Shown piece after piece: positions 1-7,193 of a stretch of 64,000 nucleotides of DNA. A program made the translations under genes and the position numbers. The notes under the pieces are model-generated. The model did no database searches and had not been told where the DNA came from. It saw only the letters and a program-made list of their open reading frames with translations. Each line of letters opens with the position of its first letter. Positions within the stretch are counted from its first letter, which is position 1. This DNA comes from a virus: IMG/VR virus record IMGVR_UViG_3300020455_000015, positions 1 to 64,000 of that record. One strand, given 5' to 3'.

Positions 1-137
1 ACAGTAATTATACCATAGAAAAGCCACATAATCCACATACCAATTTTATTATGCTTACTTCCACGTTTATAGGGATGCACTGCTAGATGGGGTGATCTGT
101 CCCATCCATCAACCATATAATCTTTGGTTGGTATCAT
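1..137 (-). CDS. Small membrane protein, partial (runs off window)
   Basis: An open frame reads from an ATG at 137 to the window edge with no stop (about 45 residues visible). It starts MIPTKDYMVDGWDRSPHLAV. A polar, basic segment is followed by a hydrophobic tract (IGMWIMWLFYGIIT) that looks like the start of a membrane helix. The ATG overlaps the stop of the preceding 38-residue gene in an ATGA arrangement, as do the two genes before it, so translation is probably coupled in a series downstream of gp45. I do not recognise the family and infer no function. Confidence 0.6.
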   Translation of the reverse strand, partial: MIPTKDYMVDGWDRSPHLAVHPYKRGSKHNKIGMWIMWLFYGIIT

Positions 138-250
138 TTCTTTTTCCTCTTGTATGATTTTTTTGGTTTCTTACTAAAGACACCAAATTTTGTTAGAACG
201 TAAAGTGTAAGTATAGTCCAAAAGAGAATTTCTAATCCTAGATTATTCAT
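134..250 (-). CDS. 38-residue single-pass membrane protein
   Basis: This is an ATG-to-TGA frame of 39 codons, below the usual ORF cut-off. Residues 1-24 are hydrophobic and aromatic (MNNLGLEILFWTILTLYVLT) and the last 15 are almost entirely Lys/Arg/Ser/Tyr, giving one predicted helix with a strongly basic, probably cytoplasmic tail. Its ATG overlaps the TGA of the 73-residue gene and its own TGA overlaps the next ATG, both as ATGA. These exact overlaps on both sides are the main reason for calling it. The function is unknown. Confidence 0.55.
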   Translation of the reverse strand: MNNLGLEILFWTILTLYVLTKFGVFSKKPKKSYKRKKK

Positions 251-468
251 GTCGATAATTGAATTATTTTAGAAATGTCGATAACTGCAAAGAAAGATGA
301 AACAAAAGAAATGTCATATGCTTTACAGTTTAATGAAAATGGTAATACTAATAGATTACCAAATAAACGAGCTGTACATCCAGACTTTACATCCACATAT
401 AAAACTAGAAAATATCCTAGAATAAGTAGGATACTTCCTACTAATCGACATCTATTTATTGCAGTCAT
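247..468 (-). CDS. 73-residue hydrophobic protein downstream of gp45
   Basis: The ATG overlaps the gp45 stop by 4 nt. The product has an N-terminal hydrophobic segment (about residues 9-28, LVGSILLILGYFLVLYVDV) and a second hydrophobic stretch near the C-terminus. It looks like a small inner-membrane protein of the kind common in cyanophage early regions. It has no catalytic motif that I can see. The overlapping plus-strand frame is its shadow. Function unknown. Confidence 0.6.
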   Translation of the reverse strand: MTAINRCRLVGSILLILGYFLVLYVDVKSGCTARLFGNLLVLPFSLNCKAYDISFVSSFFAVIDISKIIQLST

Positions 469-1130
469 TCAAAAGCAGAGTCTGGTTCAAGAGCAATGAA
501 ATATGTAAGATTTAACTTACTATTACTAAATTTAGAAAGCAACTTAGAAGATACTACTACATCATATGATCCGGGAATAATACGGATATTTTCTACCTTA
601 AAATTAAAGGTAAATTGCTTATCAGTTTCACCCACAGTAACTGCAAATTCATTTGATGTATCATTCTTCTTATCGCGAACAACTAATTTAATAACACCAT
701 CACCACCTATAACTGATAAATCAGGTAACTGATAAACTGCAGCAGCCTTAAGCAACTTATCCAGAGCACTACTATCAAGTTGGAAACAAGCATCTTGAGA
801 TGGCAAAGATATTTCTTTTTCAGGTGGTGCAATAATTACCTGTGGATCTGCATAGAAATACTTAACTTTTCTCTTACCTTCACGGATAGTAAGATAAGAT
901 TCTTGAGTAAAATCTAAATCAGGATCTTGATGTAAAATTAGTCCATTCAAGAATTGATTTAGATCATAGATGGCCACATCACGAGGAAAATCTTCTGGTA
1001 TCTCTGCTTCAGCAAGAATATTCTTTGCCACAGAGATAGTACGAAGTTGATTACCTTTTTTAACAAGAATTGAATTATTGATACCCGCAAAGTTTTTAAG
1101 GATACCAAGGGTGTTGTCACTTAGATTCAT
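465..1130 (-). CDS. 45: Sliding clamp, DNA polymerase processivity factor (T4 gp45)
   Basis: T4 gp45 is a trimeric ring that tethers the replicative polymerase and, with gp33 and gp55, activates late transcription. The residues after the second methionine (MNLSDNTLGILKNFAGIN) align with the T4 gp45 start (MKLSKDTTALLKNFATIN). Other matches are VAIYDLNQFL and the C-terminal YFIALEPDS, and the length (221) matches the family. I chose the internal ATG at 1130 from this alignment. The first ATG at 1151 overlaps the preceding stop as TAATG and would add seven residues, so it cannot be excluded. Neither start has a clear Shine-Dalgarno sequence. Clamp loader genes would be expected beyond the left edge. 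Confidence 0.93.
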   Translation of the reverse strand: MNLSDNTLGILKNFAGINNSILVKKGNQLRTISVAKNILAEAEIPEDFPRDVAIYDLNQFLNGLILHQDPDLDFTQESYLTIREGKRKVKYFYADPQVIIAPPEKEISLPSQDACFQLDSSALDKLLKAAAVYQLPDLSVIGGDGVIKLVVRDKKNDTSNEFAVTVGETDKQFTFNFKVENIRIIPGSYDVVVSSKLLSKFSNSKLNLTYFIALEPDSAFE

Positions 1131-1150
1131 AGTTTTTGATCGTAATTTCA

Positions 1151-1774
1151 TTAAGGCATGTTGTGGTCAATGTTTCCACTAGTGATTGATGGTTTACCGT
1201 AGTGTTCATCAAAATGTAATAGTAGCATAGCATAATGTATTACTTTCAGCAAGTCTTTCTTATTCTTTCCATCCTTACTTCCATATCTACTACCATACTT
1301 AAGTATATTAGCCTGACAGAAATCAGAAGCAAGATCTCTTGATGCCATTAAGTCTATTGTCTGAACATTACGATACTCATGTTTAGTTCCAGTATAATGA
1401 CCATTGTAAGTACGTGATACATACTCTTCTACATCTTTAAGTATCTCTTTTTCATGATACTTGTTTCTCGCATCTGACATTTTTTTGAGTTCCTCCTTTG
1501 CTGCTTGTTGAGTCCATCCATCATTATAGGATGAAGTTGAGTGTATTTTTAAATTTAATTCTTCATAATTTAAATCAACCGATTCTGGTACTTCATTTAC
1601 ACAGTAAATATAATCTGGTGGATACTCTGTGATGCCTGTAGCATTATCAGTTGCAGGAAATTTCTTTTTATTTCTTTCAACTATTGCCTGTTCATCTTCA
1701 GGTGTAAACATAGGATAATCCTCGTCAAGTGTTCCGTTTAACACGGAATGTGCTAAACTCCATGCATTAACCAT
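1151..1774 (-). CDS. DUF3310-domain protein
   Basis: The C-terminal third (DLMASRDLASDFCQANILKY, then GSKDGKNKKDLLKVIHYAMLLL) has the pattern of the DUF3310 family, small phage helical domains often labelled nucleotide-kinase-like. The first about 130 residues are charged and not recognised. I picked the ATG at 1774, which overlaps the pebS stop by 8 nt; the ATG at 1792 would overlap by 26 nt. The gene lies between pebS and gp45. A role in nucleotide or DNA metabolism is inference only. Confidence 0.65.
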   Translation of the reverse strand: MVNAWSLAHSVLNGTLDEDYPMFTPEDEQAIVERNKKKFPATDNATGITEYPPDYIYCVNEVPESVDLNYEELNLKIHSTSSYNDGWTQQAAKEELKKMSDARNKYHEKEILKDVEEYVSRTYNGHYTGTKHEYRNVQTIDLMASRDLASDFCQANILKYGSRYGSKDGKNKKDLLKVIHYAMLLLHFDEHYGKPSITSGNIDHNMP

Positions 1775-2390
1775 AGGTAAATAAGAAATCATTAACTAGA
1801 CTTTCAGATTGCTCTTTACCAAACTTACCAGTCAGATAGCCTGATACTGGATCTAATTTAGTCATGTAAGCATCAAAGTCTTTATAAACAGTAGTATCAA
1901 TACCATTTGGTTTCTCTAATTCTAACATATCTTTGTACTTAGTCAAGTAAGTCTTAAACATTTCTAGATGTTCGTTTACTTCAGACATTGTACATTTGGC
2001 GATGTATATGTTTTTTGAAAAATGATTTCCAATCTCAAAGAATCGATAATCACCTTCATAAACTGGTAGTCCATCAACTGAAAATGGATAGTTTTCTAAA
2101 GGATGCTGAAAATCGAATACGATAATGACCTTTTTATCAAAAAATCCCATAAGATCCATACCAAAACATGGAAGATTACTACCTGTCTTAGGATAGATAA
2201 TGTTGTTATAGATACAAGATTTTTCATTCCAGATCTCCACCTCTCTAGATTTAATTATAAGAGGATTGGAATAAGTTTTTGCAGTAAGATAAGTTTTCTT
2301 ACTTTCCCAATTTGCCCAAACACTACCAACCTCACTGTAGAGGCTGATAGTGTCATGTAGGACATCTTTATACTGTTTCCACAGATTCAT
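1767..2390 (-). CDS. pebS: Phycoerythrobilin synthase PebS (ferredoxin-dependent bilin reductase)
   Basis: PebS converts biliverdin IXalpha to phycoerythrobilin in two ferredoxin-dependent steps and is known from cyanophages. The protein matches my recollection of P-SSM2 PebS closely: YPKTGSNLPCFGMDLM, KKVIIVFDFQHP, YRFFEIGNHFSKNI and a C-terminal VNDFLF. The two catalytic aspartates of P-SSM2 PebS (D105 in FGMD, D206 in ELD) are both present, here in FGMD (residue 79) and TKLD (residue 180). I start at 2390 because AAGGAG lies 5 nt upstream; an in-frame ATG at 2468 would overlap cobS by about 100 nt. The resulting 207-residue protein is shorter at the N-terminus than P-SSM2 PebS. PcyX is a less likely alternative. 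Confidence 0.9.
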   Translation of the reverse strand: MNLWKQYKDVLHDTISLYSEVGSVWANWESKKTYLTAKTYSNPLIIKSREVEIWNEKSCIYNNIIYPKTGSNLPCFGMDLMGFFDKKVIIVFDFQHPLENYPFSVDGLPVYEGDYRFFEIGNHFSKNIYIAKCTMSEVNEHLEMFKTYLTKYKDMLELEKPNGIDTTVYKDFDAYMTKLDPVSGYLTGKFGKEQSESLVNDFLFTYG

Positions 2391-3480
2391 TATTCTCCTT
2401 GTCGAAGTCAACGTCTGCATCCACTTTGTCATACAACTCCATGAATGATTGCTTTGTCTCATCATCAAAACGATTCACACAAACTTCAATTGCTTTTGCT
2501 TTATCATTGAAGATAGAAAAGGCACGAATAATGTGAACTAAACGACGAGTACTAATGATCTCTTCAATACCACCATCATAGAATGTTCTACGAATAATGT
2601 CAGCCCAGTCAACAAGTTTCTTAATAAACTTGTCATCATGAACACCAACACTTGCAGAATGTAAGCGAAGTATCTTCTCTTCAATCTTAACGTGAGGATA
2701 CTGTTGCTCAAAGGTAACAGGGAATCTCTCTAAGAATGCTTCATTCAGTACATTTGTACCAATGAATCTGCCATCATCAGAACCTTTACCTTTTGTGTTT
2801 GCAGTTGCAATGATATTGAATCCTGCAGCAGGTTTTACCCACTTTCCTATCTTCTTCAAGAAGACACCTTTGCCCTCAAGAATAGACTGTAAACATAGGA
2901 TCTTGTTTGATGCTAAATCTATTTCATCTAAAAGGAGTATAGCTCCCCTCTCCAAAGATTCGATAACGGGGCCATTGTGCCAAACAGTATTACCATCAAC
3001 AAGACGAAACCCACCAATAAGGTCGTCTTCATCTGTTTCGATTGTGATATTAACTCTAATCAACTCTCTATTTAGTTGAGCACATGCTTGTTCTACAGAG
3101 AATGTTTTACCATTACCTGATAGGCCTGTAATAAATGCAGGGTAGAATTGTTTAGACTGAATGATTTTTTTGACATCCTTAAATCCACCAAAAGGAACAA
3201 ATGTTTCATCTTTTGTAGGAATAAGATTTTGAACTTCTGGTGGAAGAACAGCAGGAGCAGCAAAACTTTTTTCAATCTGCTGTACACTTTCCTGTGTAAT
3301 TTCAAGATTCCACTTACCTTTAGATACTTTGAATTGCTTTAACTTCTTAGTGACTGTTTGATATGTAATATCATTCATCGCACAGAATGCTTTGATATCC
3401 GCAGTAGTAAATTCAGATCCGTATAAATCTTGAAGTTTTTCTATGATTTGATTTTGAGTCATTTTAATCTCGAAAGCCAT
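2368..3480 (-). CDS. cobS: CobS-like AAA+ ATPase (cobaltochelatase small-subunit family)
   Basis: This is a MoxR/CobS-type AAA+ ATPase. The Walker A is GLSGNGKT (residues 119-126), the Walker B is AILLLDEID (180-188), the sensor-1 region is ATANTKG (about 226-232) and the putative arginine finger is in LERF (250-253). An N-terminal helical region (1-70) precedes it. CobS in cyanobacterial and cyanophage literature is linked to cobalt insertion into cobalamin, but phage CobS could instead serve as the ATPase partner of the VWA protein encoded just upstream (3571-5790). It follows a terminator-like hairpin and an inverted repeat containing a TATAAT. ATGs at 3480 and 3462 are both possible; neither has a clear ribosome site. 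Confidence 0.85.
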   Translation of the reverse strand: MAFEIKMTQNQIIEKLQDLYGSEFTTADIKAFCAMNDITYQTVTKKLKQFKVSKGKWNLEITQESVQQIEKSFAAPAVLPPEVQNLIPTKDETFVPFGGFKDVKKIIQSKQFYPAFITGLSGNGKTFSVEQACAQLNRELIRVNITIETDEDDLIGGFRLVDGNTVWHNGPVIESLERGAILLLDEIDLASNKILCLQSILEGKGVFLKKIGKWVKPAAGFNIIATANTKGKGSDDGRFIGTNVLNEAFLERFPVTFEQQYPHVKIEEKILRLHSASVGVHDDKFIKKLVDWADIIRRTFYDGGIEEIISTRRLVHIIRAFSIFNDKAKAIEVCVNRFDDETKQSFMELYDKVDADVDFDKENNESVETV

Positions 3481-3493
3481 AATAAAGGGGGGG

Positions 3494-3522
3494 TTTCAGT
3501 TATGTACTTATTATAACTGAAA
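3494..3522 (-). promoter_or_regulatory. Perfect 10-bp inverted repeat containing a TATAAT, before cobS
   Basis: The arms TTTCAGTTAT (3494-3503) and ATAACTGAAA (3513-3522) are exact reverse complements around a 9-nt spacer. On the minus strand the right half carries TATAAT (3515-3510), 30 nt before the cobS ATG. No convincing -35 box is visible. It may be an operator over a weak promoter or an mRNA hairpin processing site. The sequence is directly visible; the function is inferred. Confidence 0.5.
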
Positions 3523-3543
3523 AAGGGGTCGTAAGACCCCCTT
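3521..3543 (-). terminator. Rho-independent terminator after the CobT-like gene
   Basis: On the minus strand the transcript reads AAGGGGGTCTTACGACCCC followed by TTTTT. The core stem is GGGGTC/GACCCC with a 4-nt loop, extendable by a G-U and A-U pairs, and then a U tract. It sits between the stop at 3571 and cobS, so it would end or attenuate transcription leaving the CobT-like gene. Confidence 0.7.
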
Positions 3544-3570
3544 AGTAGACAGTTTACAAACTGGTTGTAT

Positions 3571-5790
3571 TTATGCAACCATTTCAATAAATTTACTAAG
3601 TATCTTCTTGTTCATTTTCTTACCTTTAAGACTCTTAGTAAATGCTTTTTTAATTTGAGCCTTAGTAGCATCATCCTGAACTTCAAATTCAGTATCAGAT
3701 CCTATGGCATTAGATGATAATCCAAGGTATACACTAAATCCAGAGTCCTCACTACTAAGAACAATAGATTTATTCCTCTTCCACTCAGACATTTTACTTT
3801 CATAACTAGAAATATTTGTGTATGTATTATTAGAATTGAATCTAATAAATCTAGATGCCTCTCTTGCTTCTAAGATACGAATACCAACAAAATTTACATC
3901 AGGGAAAGTCTCACAAATATCTTTAAGAAAAATTTTAGAGTGAGAAATCCAATCATATGTGAACGCATGTGTTCTACCAGTTTTACGATTACGAAGAAAT
4001 ACACCTTCACTAATTGAACCACTGCCAAGATAGGGATCCTCCTCCCAATATCTGTGCACTTCACGATGATATGAAGGTGATTGAGCTTCACCATCAGTAA
4101 GTATTACACAATTAACCTTTTCTACACCAGACTCTTTTTTAAAATATGGAATCACTTCATGTAATGCAATAACTGTTTCATTCAATGGTGTTCCAGATAA
4201 ATTCATAAGTGTTGGGCACATCCGATTACCATGATACGATCTAAAGGATGATACCACTCTAAAAATATTAATAAGTTGTTGATTAAGTTCTTTATTACGA
4301 ACTTTACTAGAAAACAGATTCATCAAAGAAAAACTTTCCTCAACTCTTACTAAGTTTCTTTTTTGCTGATAAGCATTTTTTAGATCTTCATCTCTTGGGC
4401 AACTATTAGTAAATGCATAGACCTCAAAAGGTATTTGAACTTTTTTACAAAACCAAATTAGATTGTATAGTTGCTTAATAGTATCCTGCATGACATGAGC
4501 CATGGAACCACTCCAATCAAGAATGAATATAAGACCATGATTTTTACCATCAGGAACTACAGATATCTTTCTGAATAGATCCTCATTATACTTGTAAGTA
4601 TGAAGTTTACTACAATCTAAGATTCCTGTTCTAGCAGTTGTAGCACGAGCATAAGCACTAGCAGCTTTCTTACACTCAAACTCTTTAACTAAGTAATTAA
4701 CTTCTTTCTGTGCTTCTTTTTTAAACTGTGCAAACTCTTCATCAATTTGTTTCAGAAAATCGTAAGAAGATTGCATAGGATTATAATATTCATTTTCATT
4801 TGATACTAAAGGTTGCTTTATCTCACTATGTAATTCTTCACACCATTCATGAATAACTTCATTTGGTATGATTATCTTCTCAATATCTAACTTTGGAATC
4901 TCTACATATACATTATCTCTACCTTCCATCTGTGCAAGATTTTTAAGTGCATTATCAAGATTCTCAACAGTCTCAACTTTAAGTTCATCTTCAATTCCAT
5001 TATTAGATGAACCACCCATTGGCATATCACTAGGATTTGATTGCTCTTGTTTTACTTGAACTTTCTGCTCACCATCAGTATTAGTATCTTCATTAGACTC
5101 ATTACTGTTAACCAAATCTTCTAATGTGGCTTCCTGATTAGTTTCACTTTCACCTTCACCACCCTCATACTCGGTATTATCTTTACCTAAATCTGGACGT
5201 TGTGATTGTGATTCAGACTCTTCTTTTGCTTTATCATACTCTGCCTGACAATAATCAAACAATTCTTTAGATGTAGAAAGAACTTGATCAAAAGTTTCAC
5301 ACTGATCTATCTTACGAATGAACACTTTCTCATTATCAGTAAAAGGAATATTGATATGAGTTCCAATCTTATAGTAAAGATTAACACGGTCTGCAAGGTT
5401 CATTAAAGAAATATCTTTACCTTCAACATCAAAGAAATCATCATCAACTAACTGAGTATAACCTTTGTAGAATGTTTTAGATATACCTTCATAACGACGT
5501 TTCATCATTTTTTCAATACGAGCATCTTCAACAATATTCACAAATGATGGATTCAGTCCAAACCACTCTTTCTCAAGAAACCAATCCCTATCAGGAGTGT
5601 ACAAAGCATGACCAACCTCATGACTCACAAGCATGTCATATACTTCAACAGCTGTATCCCAGACAGGCAATGTAAGAATACGAGTATTGACATTAAACTG
5701 TGCGGTTTCAACTCTCTTATGCTCTACTATTAGGTCTTCTGCAGCGAGTAATTTTGCTAATTGTGATTTGATTTCGTATGAGATGGTCAT
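3571..5790 (-). CDS. HExxH metallopeptidase-like plus VWA (CobT-like) protein
   Basis: This 739-residue protein has three parts. Residues 1-190 carry HEVGH (57-61) followed by NIVEDARIE (about 85-93), the arrangement of a zinc metallopeptidase with a downstream acidic ligand. Residues 190-275 form an acidic Glu/Ser/Asn/Gln linker. The C-terminal half is a von Willebrand A domain with a complete metal-ion-dependent adhesion site: DWSGS (425-429), T534 in SGTPLNE and D566 in LTDGEA. VWA proteins of the CobT type work with MoxR/CobS AAA+ ATPases, and the cobS homologue is the next gene. A CobS-CobT-like remodelling pair is therefore likely; real cobaltochelatase activity is not shown by the sequence. 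The ATG at 5790 lacks a strong ribosome site. Confidence 0.8.
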   Translation of the reverse strand: MTISYEIKSQLAKLLAAEDLIVEHKRVETAQFNVNTRILTLPVWDTAVEVYDMLVSHEVGHALYTPDRDWFLEKEWFGLNPSFVNIVEDARIEKMMKRRYEGISKTFYKGYTQLVDDDFFDVEGKDISLMNLADRVNLYYKIGTHINIPFTDNEKVFIRKIDQCETFDQVLSTSKELFDYCQAEYDKAKEESESQSQRPDLGKDNTEYEGGEGESETNQEATLEDLVNSNESNEDTNTDGEQKVQVKQEQSNPSDMPMGGSSNNGIEDELKVETVENLDNALKNLAQMEGRDNVYVEIPKLDIEKIIIPNEVIHEWCEELHSEIKQPLVSNENEYYNPMQSSYDFLKQIDEEFAQFKKEAQKEVNYLVKEFECKKAASAYARATTARTGILDCSKLHTYKYNEDLFRKISVVPDGKNHGLIFILDWSGSMAHVMQDTIKQLYNLIWFCKKVQIPFEVYAFTNSCPRDEDLKNAYQQKRNLVRVEESFSLMNLFSSKVRNKELNQQLINIFRVVSSFRSYHGNRMCPTLMNLSGTPLNETVIALHEVIPYFKKESGVEKVNCVILTDGEAQSPSYHREVHRYWEEDPYLGSGSISEGVFLRNRKTGRTHAFTYDWISHSKIFLKDICETFPDVNFVGIRILEAREASRFIRFNSNNTYTNISSYESKMSEWKRNKSIVLSSEDSGFSVYLGLSSNAIGSDTEFEVQDDATKAQIKKAFTKSLKGKKMNKKILSKFIEMVA

Positions 5791-5799
5791 TGGGGATCT

Positions 5800-5961
5800 T
5801 TATCTGATATACCCATAATAATACGAAACCCGCCTCTTGGACGGGTGTAGTAGACACTTTATCAACTGTCTGCGTCGTTCTTTTGCAGAACGTAACGCTT
5901 GAGGTTTAAGTTTTCGTTTCTTCTCCTTCTTGGAGTGATGCTGCCAGTTAGGTGTGTTCAT
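5800..5961 (-). CDS. 53-residue highly basic protein
   Basis: This short ATG-to-TAA frame begins MNTPNWQHHSKKEKKRKLKP and is full of Lys and Arg, ending in SYYYGYIR. Its ATG overlaps the stop of the 82-residue gene before it (ATGA), which supports it being translated. Its charge suggests nucleic-acid or ribosome binding, but that is inference. A GC-rich hairpin (5828-5846) lies inside its last 15 codons, so the transcript may end within or just after this gene. Confidence 0.6.
   Translation of the reverse strand: MNTPNWQHHSKKEKKRKLKPQALRSAKERRRQLIKCLLHPSKRRVSYYYGYIR
5828..5846 (-). terminator. Terminator-like hairpin inside the 3' end of the 53-residue gene
   Basis: On the minus strand ACCCGTC CAAGA GGCGGGT forms a 7-bp stem (one G-U pair), followed by TTCGTATTATT. 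The following T tract is interrupted, so termination may be partial. It lies before the CobT-like gene start at 5790. Confidence 0.5.
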
Positions 5962-6206
5962 GTTCCTGTAGCATAATCTAATGCTTTTTTAGCCGTGGAT
6001 AATAATCGAATTTTCCTATAGTCTTTAGTATAGGGTATTGATACTGAGAATCCTAAAAGATCTCCCTCTGGATCGTCTGGAATACCTACTGGTTGAACAA
6101 AGAATATGCCAGCGTGTGCAACGCATTTCCATCCTATGTCAACAAATCCCAGATCTCTCAAAGCACATTCTAACTTAAGAGAATGACATGCTTCTTCCAA
6201 TATCAT
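5958..6206 (-). CDS. Hypothetical 82-residue protein downstream of purM
   Basis: The gene begins 21 nt after the purM stop and ends in a 4-nt overlap with the next small gene. The product (MILEEACHSLKLECALRDLG start, ending AKKALDYATGT) looks globular, alpha/beta, with three cysteines and no signal peptide or membrane helix. I do not recognise the family. Confidence 0.6.
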   Translation of the reverse strand: MILEEACHSLKLECALRDLGFVDIGWKCVAHAGIFFVQPVGIPDDPEGDLLGFSVSIPYTKDYRKIRLLSTAKKALDYATGT

Positions 6207-6226
6207 ACGGATAACCGAATTTAAAA

Positions 6227-7192
6227 TTATTTAGTATTGTAAACAATCTCTCCTATCTGAAGTCCATAATCTATTTCTGGTGGAACAATAAGACAAAAAC
6301 CAATACCACAATTAAATACTTTTCTCATTTCACTTTCATCAATGTCACCTGCATTTTGAATTTTGGTAAACAATTCAGGACGTTTCCAAGAGTTCCAATC
6401 AATATTGGCTTTCAATCCATCAGGAATAACTCTGGATATATTTTCTTCCAATCCACCACCAGTGATATGTGCCATACCAACAATAGGTATCTCATCCAAT
6501 AATTGATTAATCTGATTTGCATAAATTGTGGTTGGAGTAAGAAGTTCTGGCATCTCACTAAGATATAACTTATGCCTCCAAAGCATATCTGTAATCAAAC
6601 TATAACCATTACTATGAATACCACTACTGGGTAAACCAATAATCTTATCTCCAGACTTTATAAGACTTCCATCAATAATTTCATTTTGCTCCACTACACC
6701 AGTGCAAAATCCTGATACATCTCTAATGGCATTTACCATTGCTGAACGTTTTGGATGCTCTGCTGTTTCTCCACCTAATAAAGAACAACCAGATTGTATA
6801 CACCCTTCTGATATTCCATTGACTAATTCTGTCAATAAATCTCCATATAATTTTAGATTTGATGTGCAAATATAATCTAAAAAATATAATGGTTTTGCAC
6901 CACAAGTGATTATATCATTAACACACATGGCAACAAGATCAATACCTATACCATGCATTACAGATGGATTACCAGTTGAATTTAATTCAGCAACATGAAC
7001 CTTAGTTCCTACACCATCAGTACCAGAAACCAATACAGGTTTTTCATATCCACTAGGAATTTTTATCATTCCATTAAAACCACCATATCCACCCATGACC
7101 TCTGGTCTATGAGTGGATTTGACGGCCTTCTTTATTTGAGATACAAAAGCATTTCCTGCTTCTATGTCAACACCAGAAGATTTATAATCCAT
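6227..7192 (-). CDS. purM: Phosphoribosylaminoimidazole synthetase (AIR synthase) PurM
   Basis: PurM closes the imidazole ring of AIR in purine synthesis using ATP. The start MDYKSSGVDIEAGN is the usual PurM N-terminus. SGTDGVGTK, the LLGGETAEHP segment, GLPSSGIHSNGYSL and the C-terminal AHITGGGLEENISR are family motifs for ATP and FGAM binding. The length (321) is slightly below bacterial PurM (about 345). I use the ATG at 7192, one nucleotide after the preceding stop; an ATG at 7219 preceded by GGAG would add nine mostly lysine residues. Purine genes in cyanophages are thought to boost nucleotide supply during infection. Confidence 0.92.
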   Translation of the reverse strand: MDYKSSGVDIEAGNAFVSQIKKAVKSTHRPEVMGGYGGFNGMIKIPSGYEKPVLVSGTDGVGTKVHVAELNSTGNPSVMHGIGIDLVAMCVNDIITCGAKPLYFLDYICTSNLKLYGDLLTELVNGISEGCIQSGCSLLGGETAEHPKRSAMVNAIRDVSGFCTGVVEQNEIIDGSLIKSGDKIIGLPSSGIHSNGYSLITDMLWRHKLYLSEMPELLTPTTIYANQINQLLDEIPIVGMAHITGGGLEENISRVIPDGLKANIDWNSWKRPELFTKIQNAGDIDESEMRKVFNCGIGFCLIVPPEIDYGLQIGEIVYNTK

Positions 7193-7193
7193 T

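Noticed and set aside
2391-2468. Longer pebS start at 2468
   Set aside because: It would overlap cobS by about 100 nt and its extra residues (MMMRQSNHSWSCM) do not resemble PebS, while the ATG at 2390 has AAGGAG.
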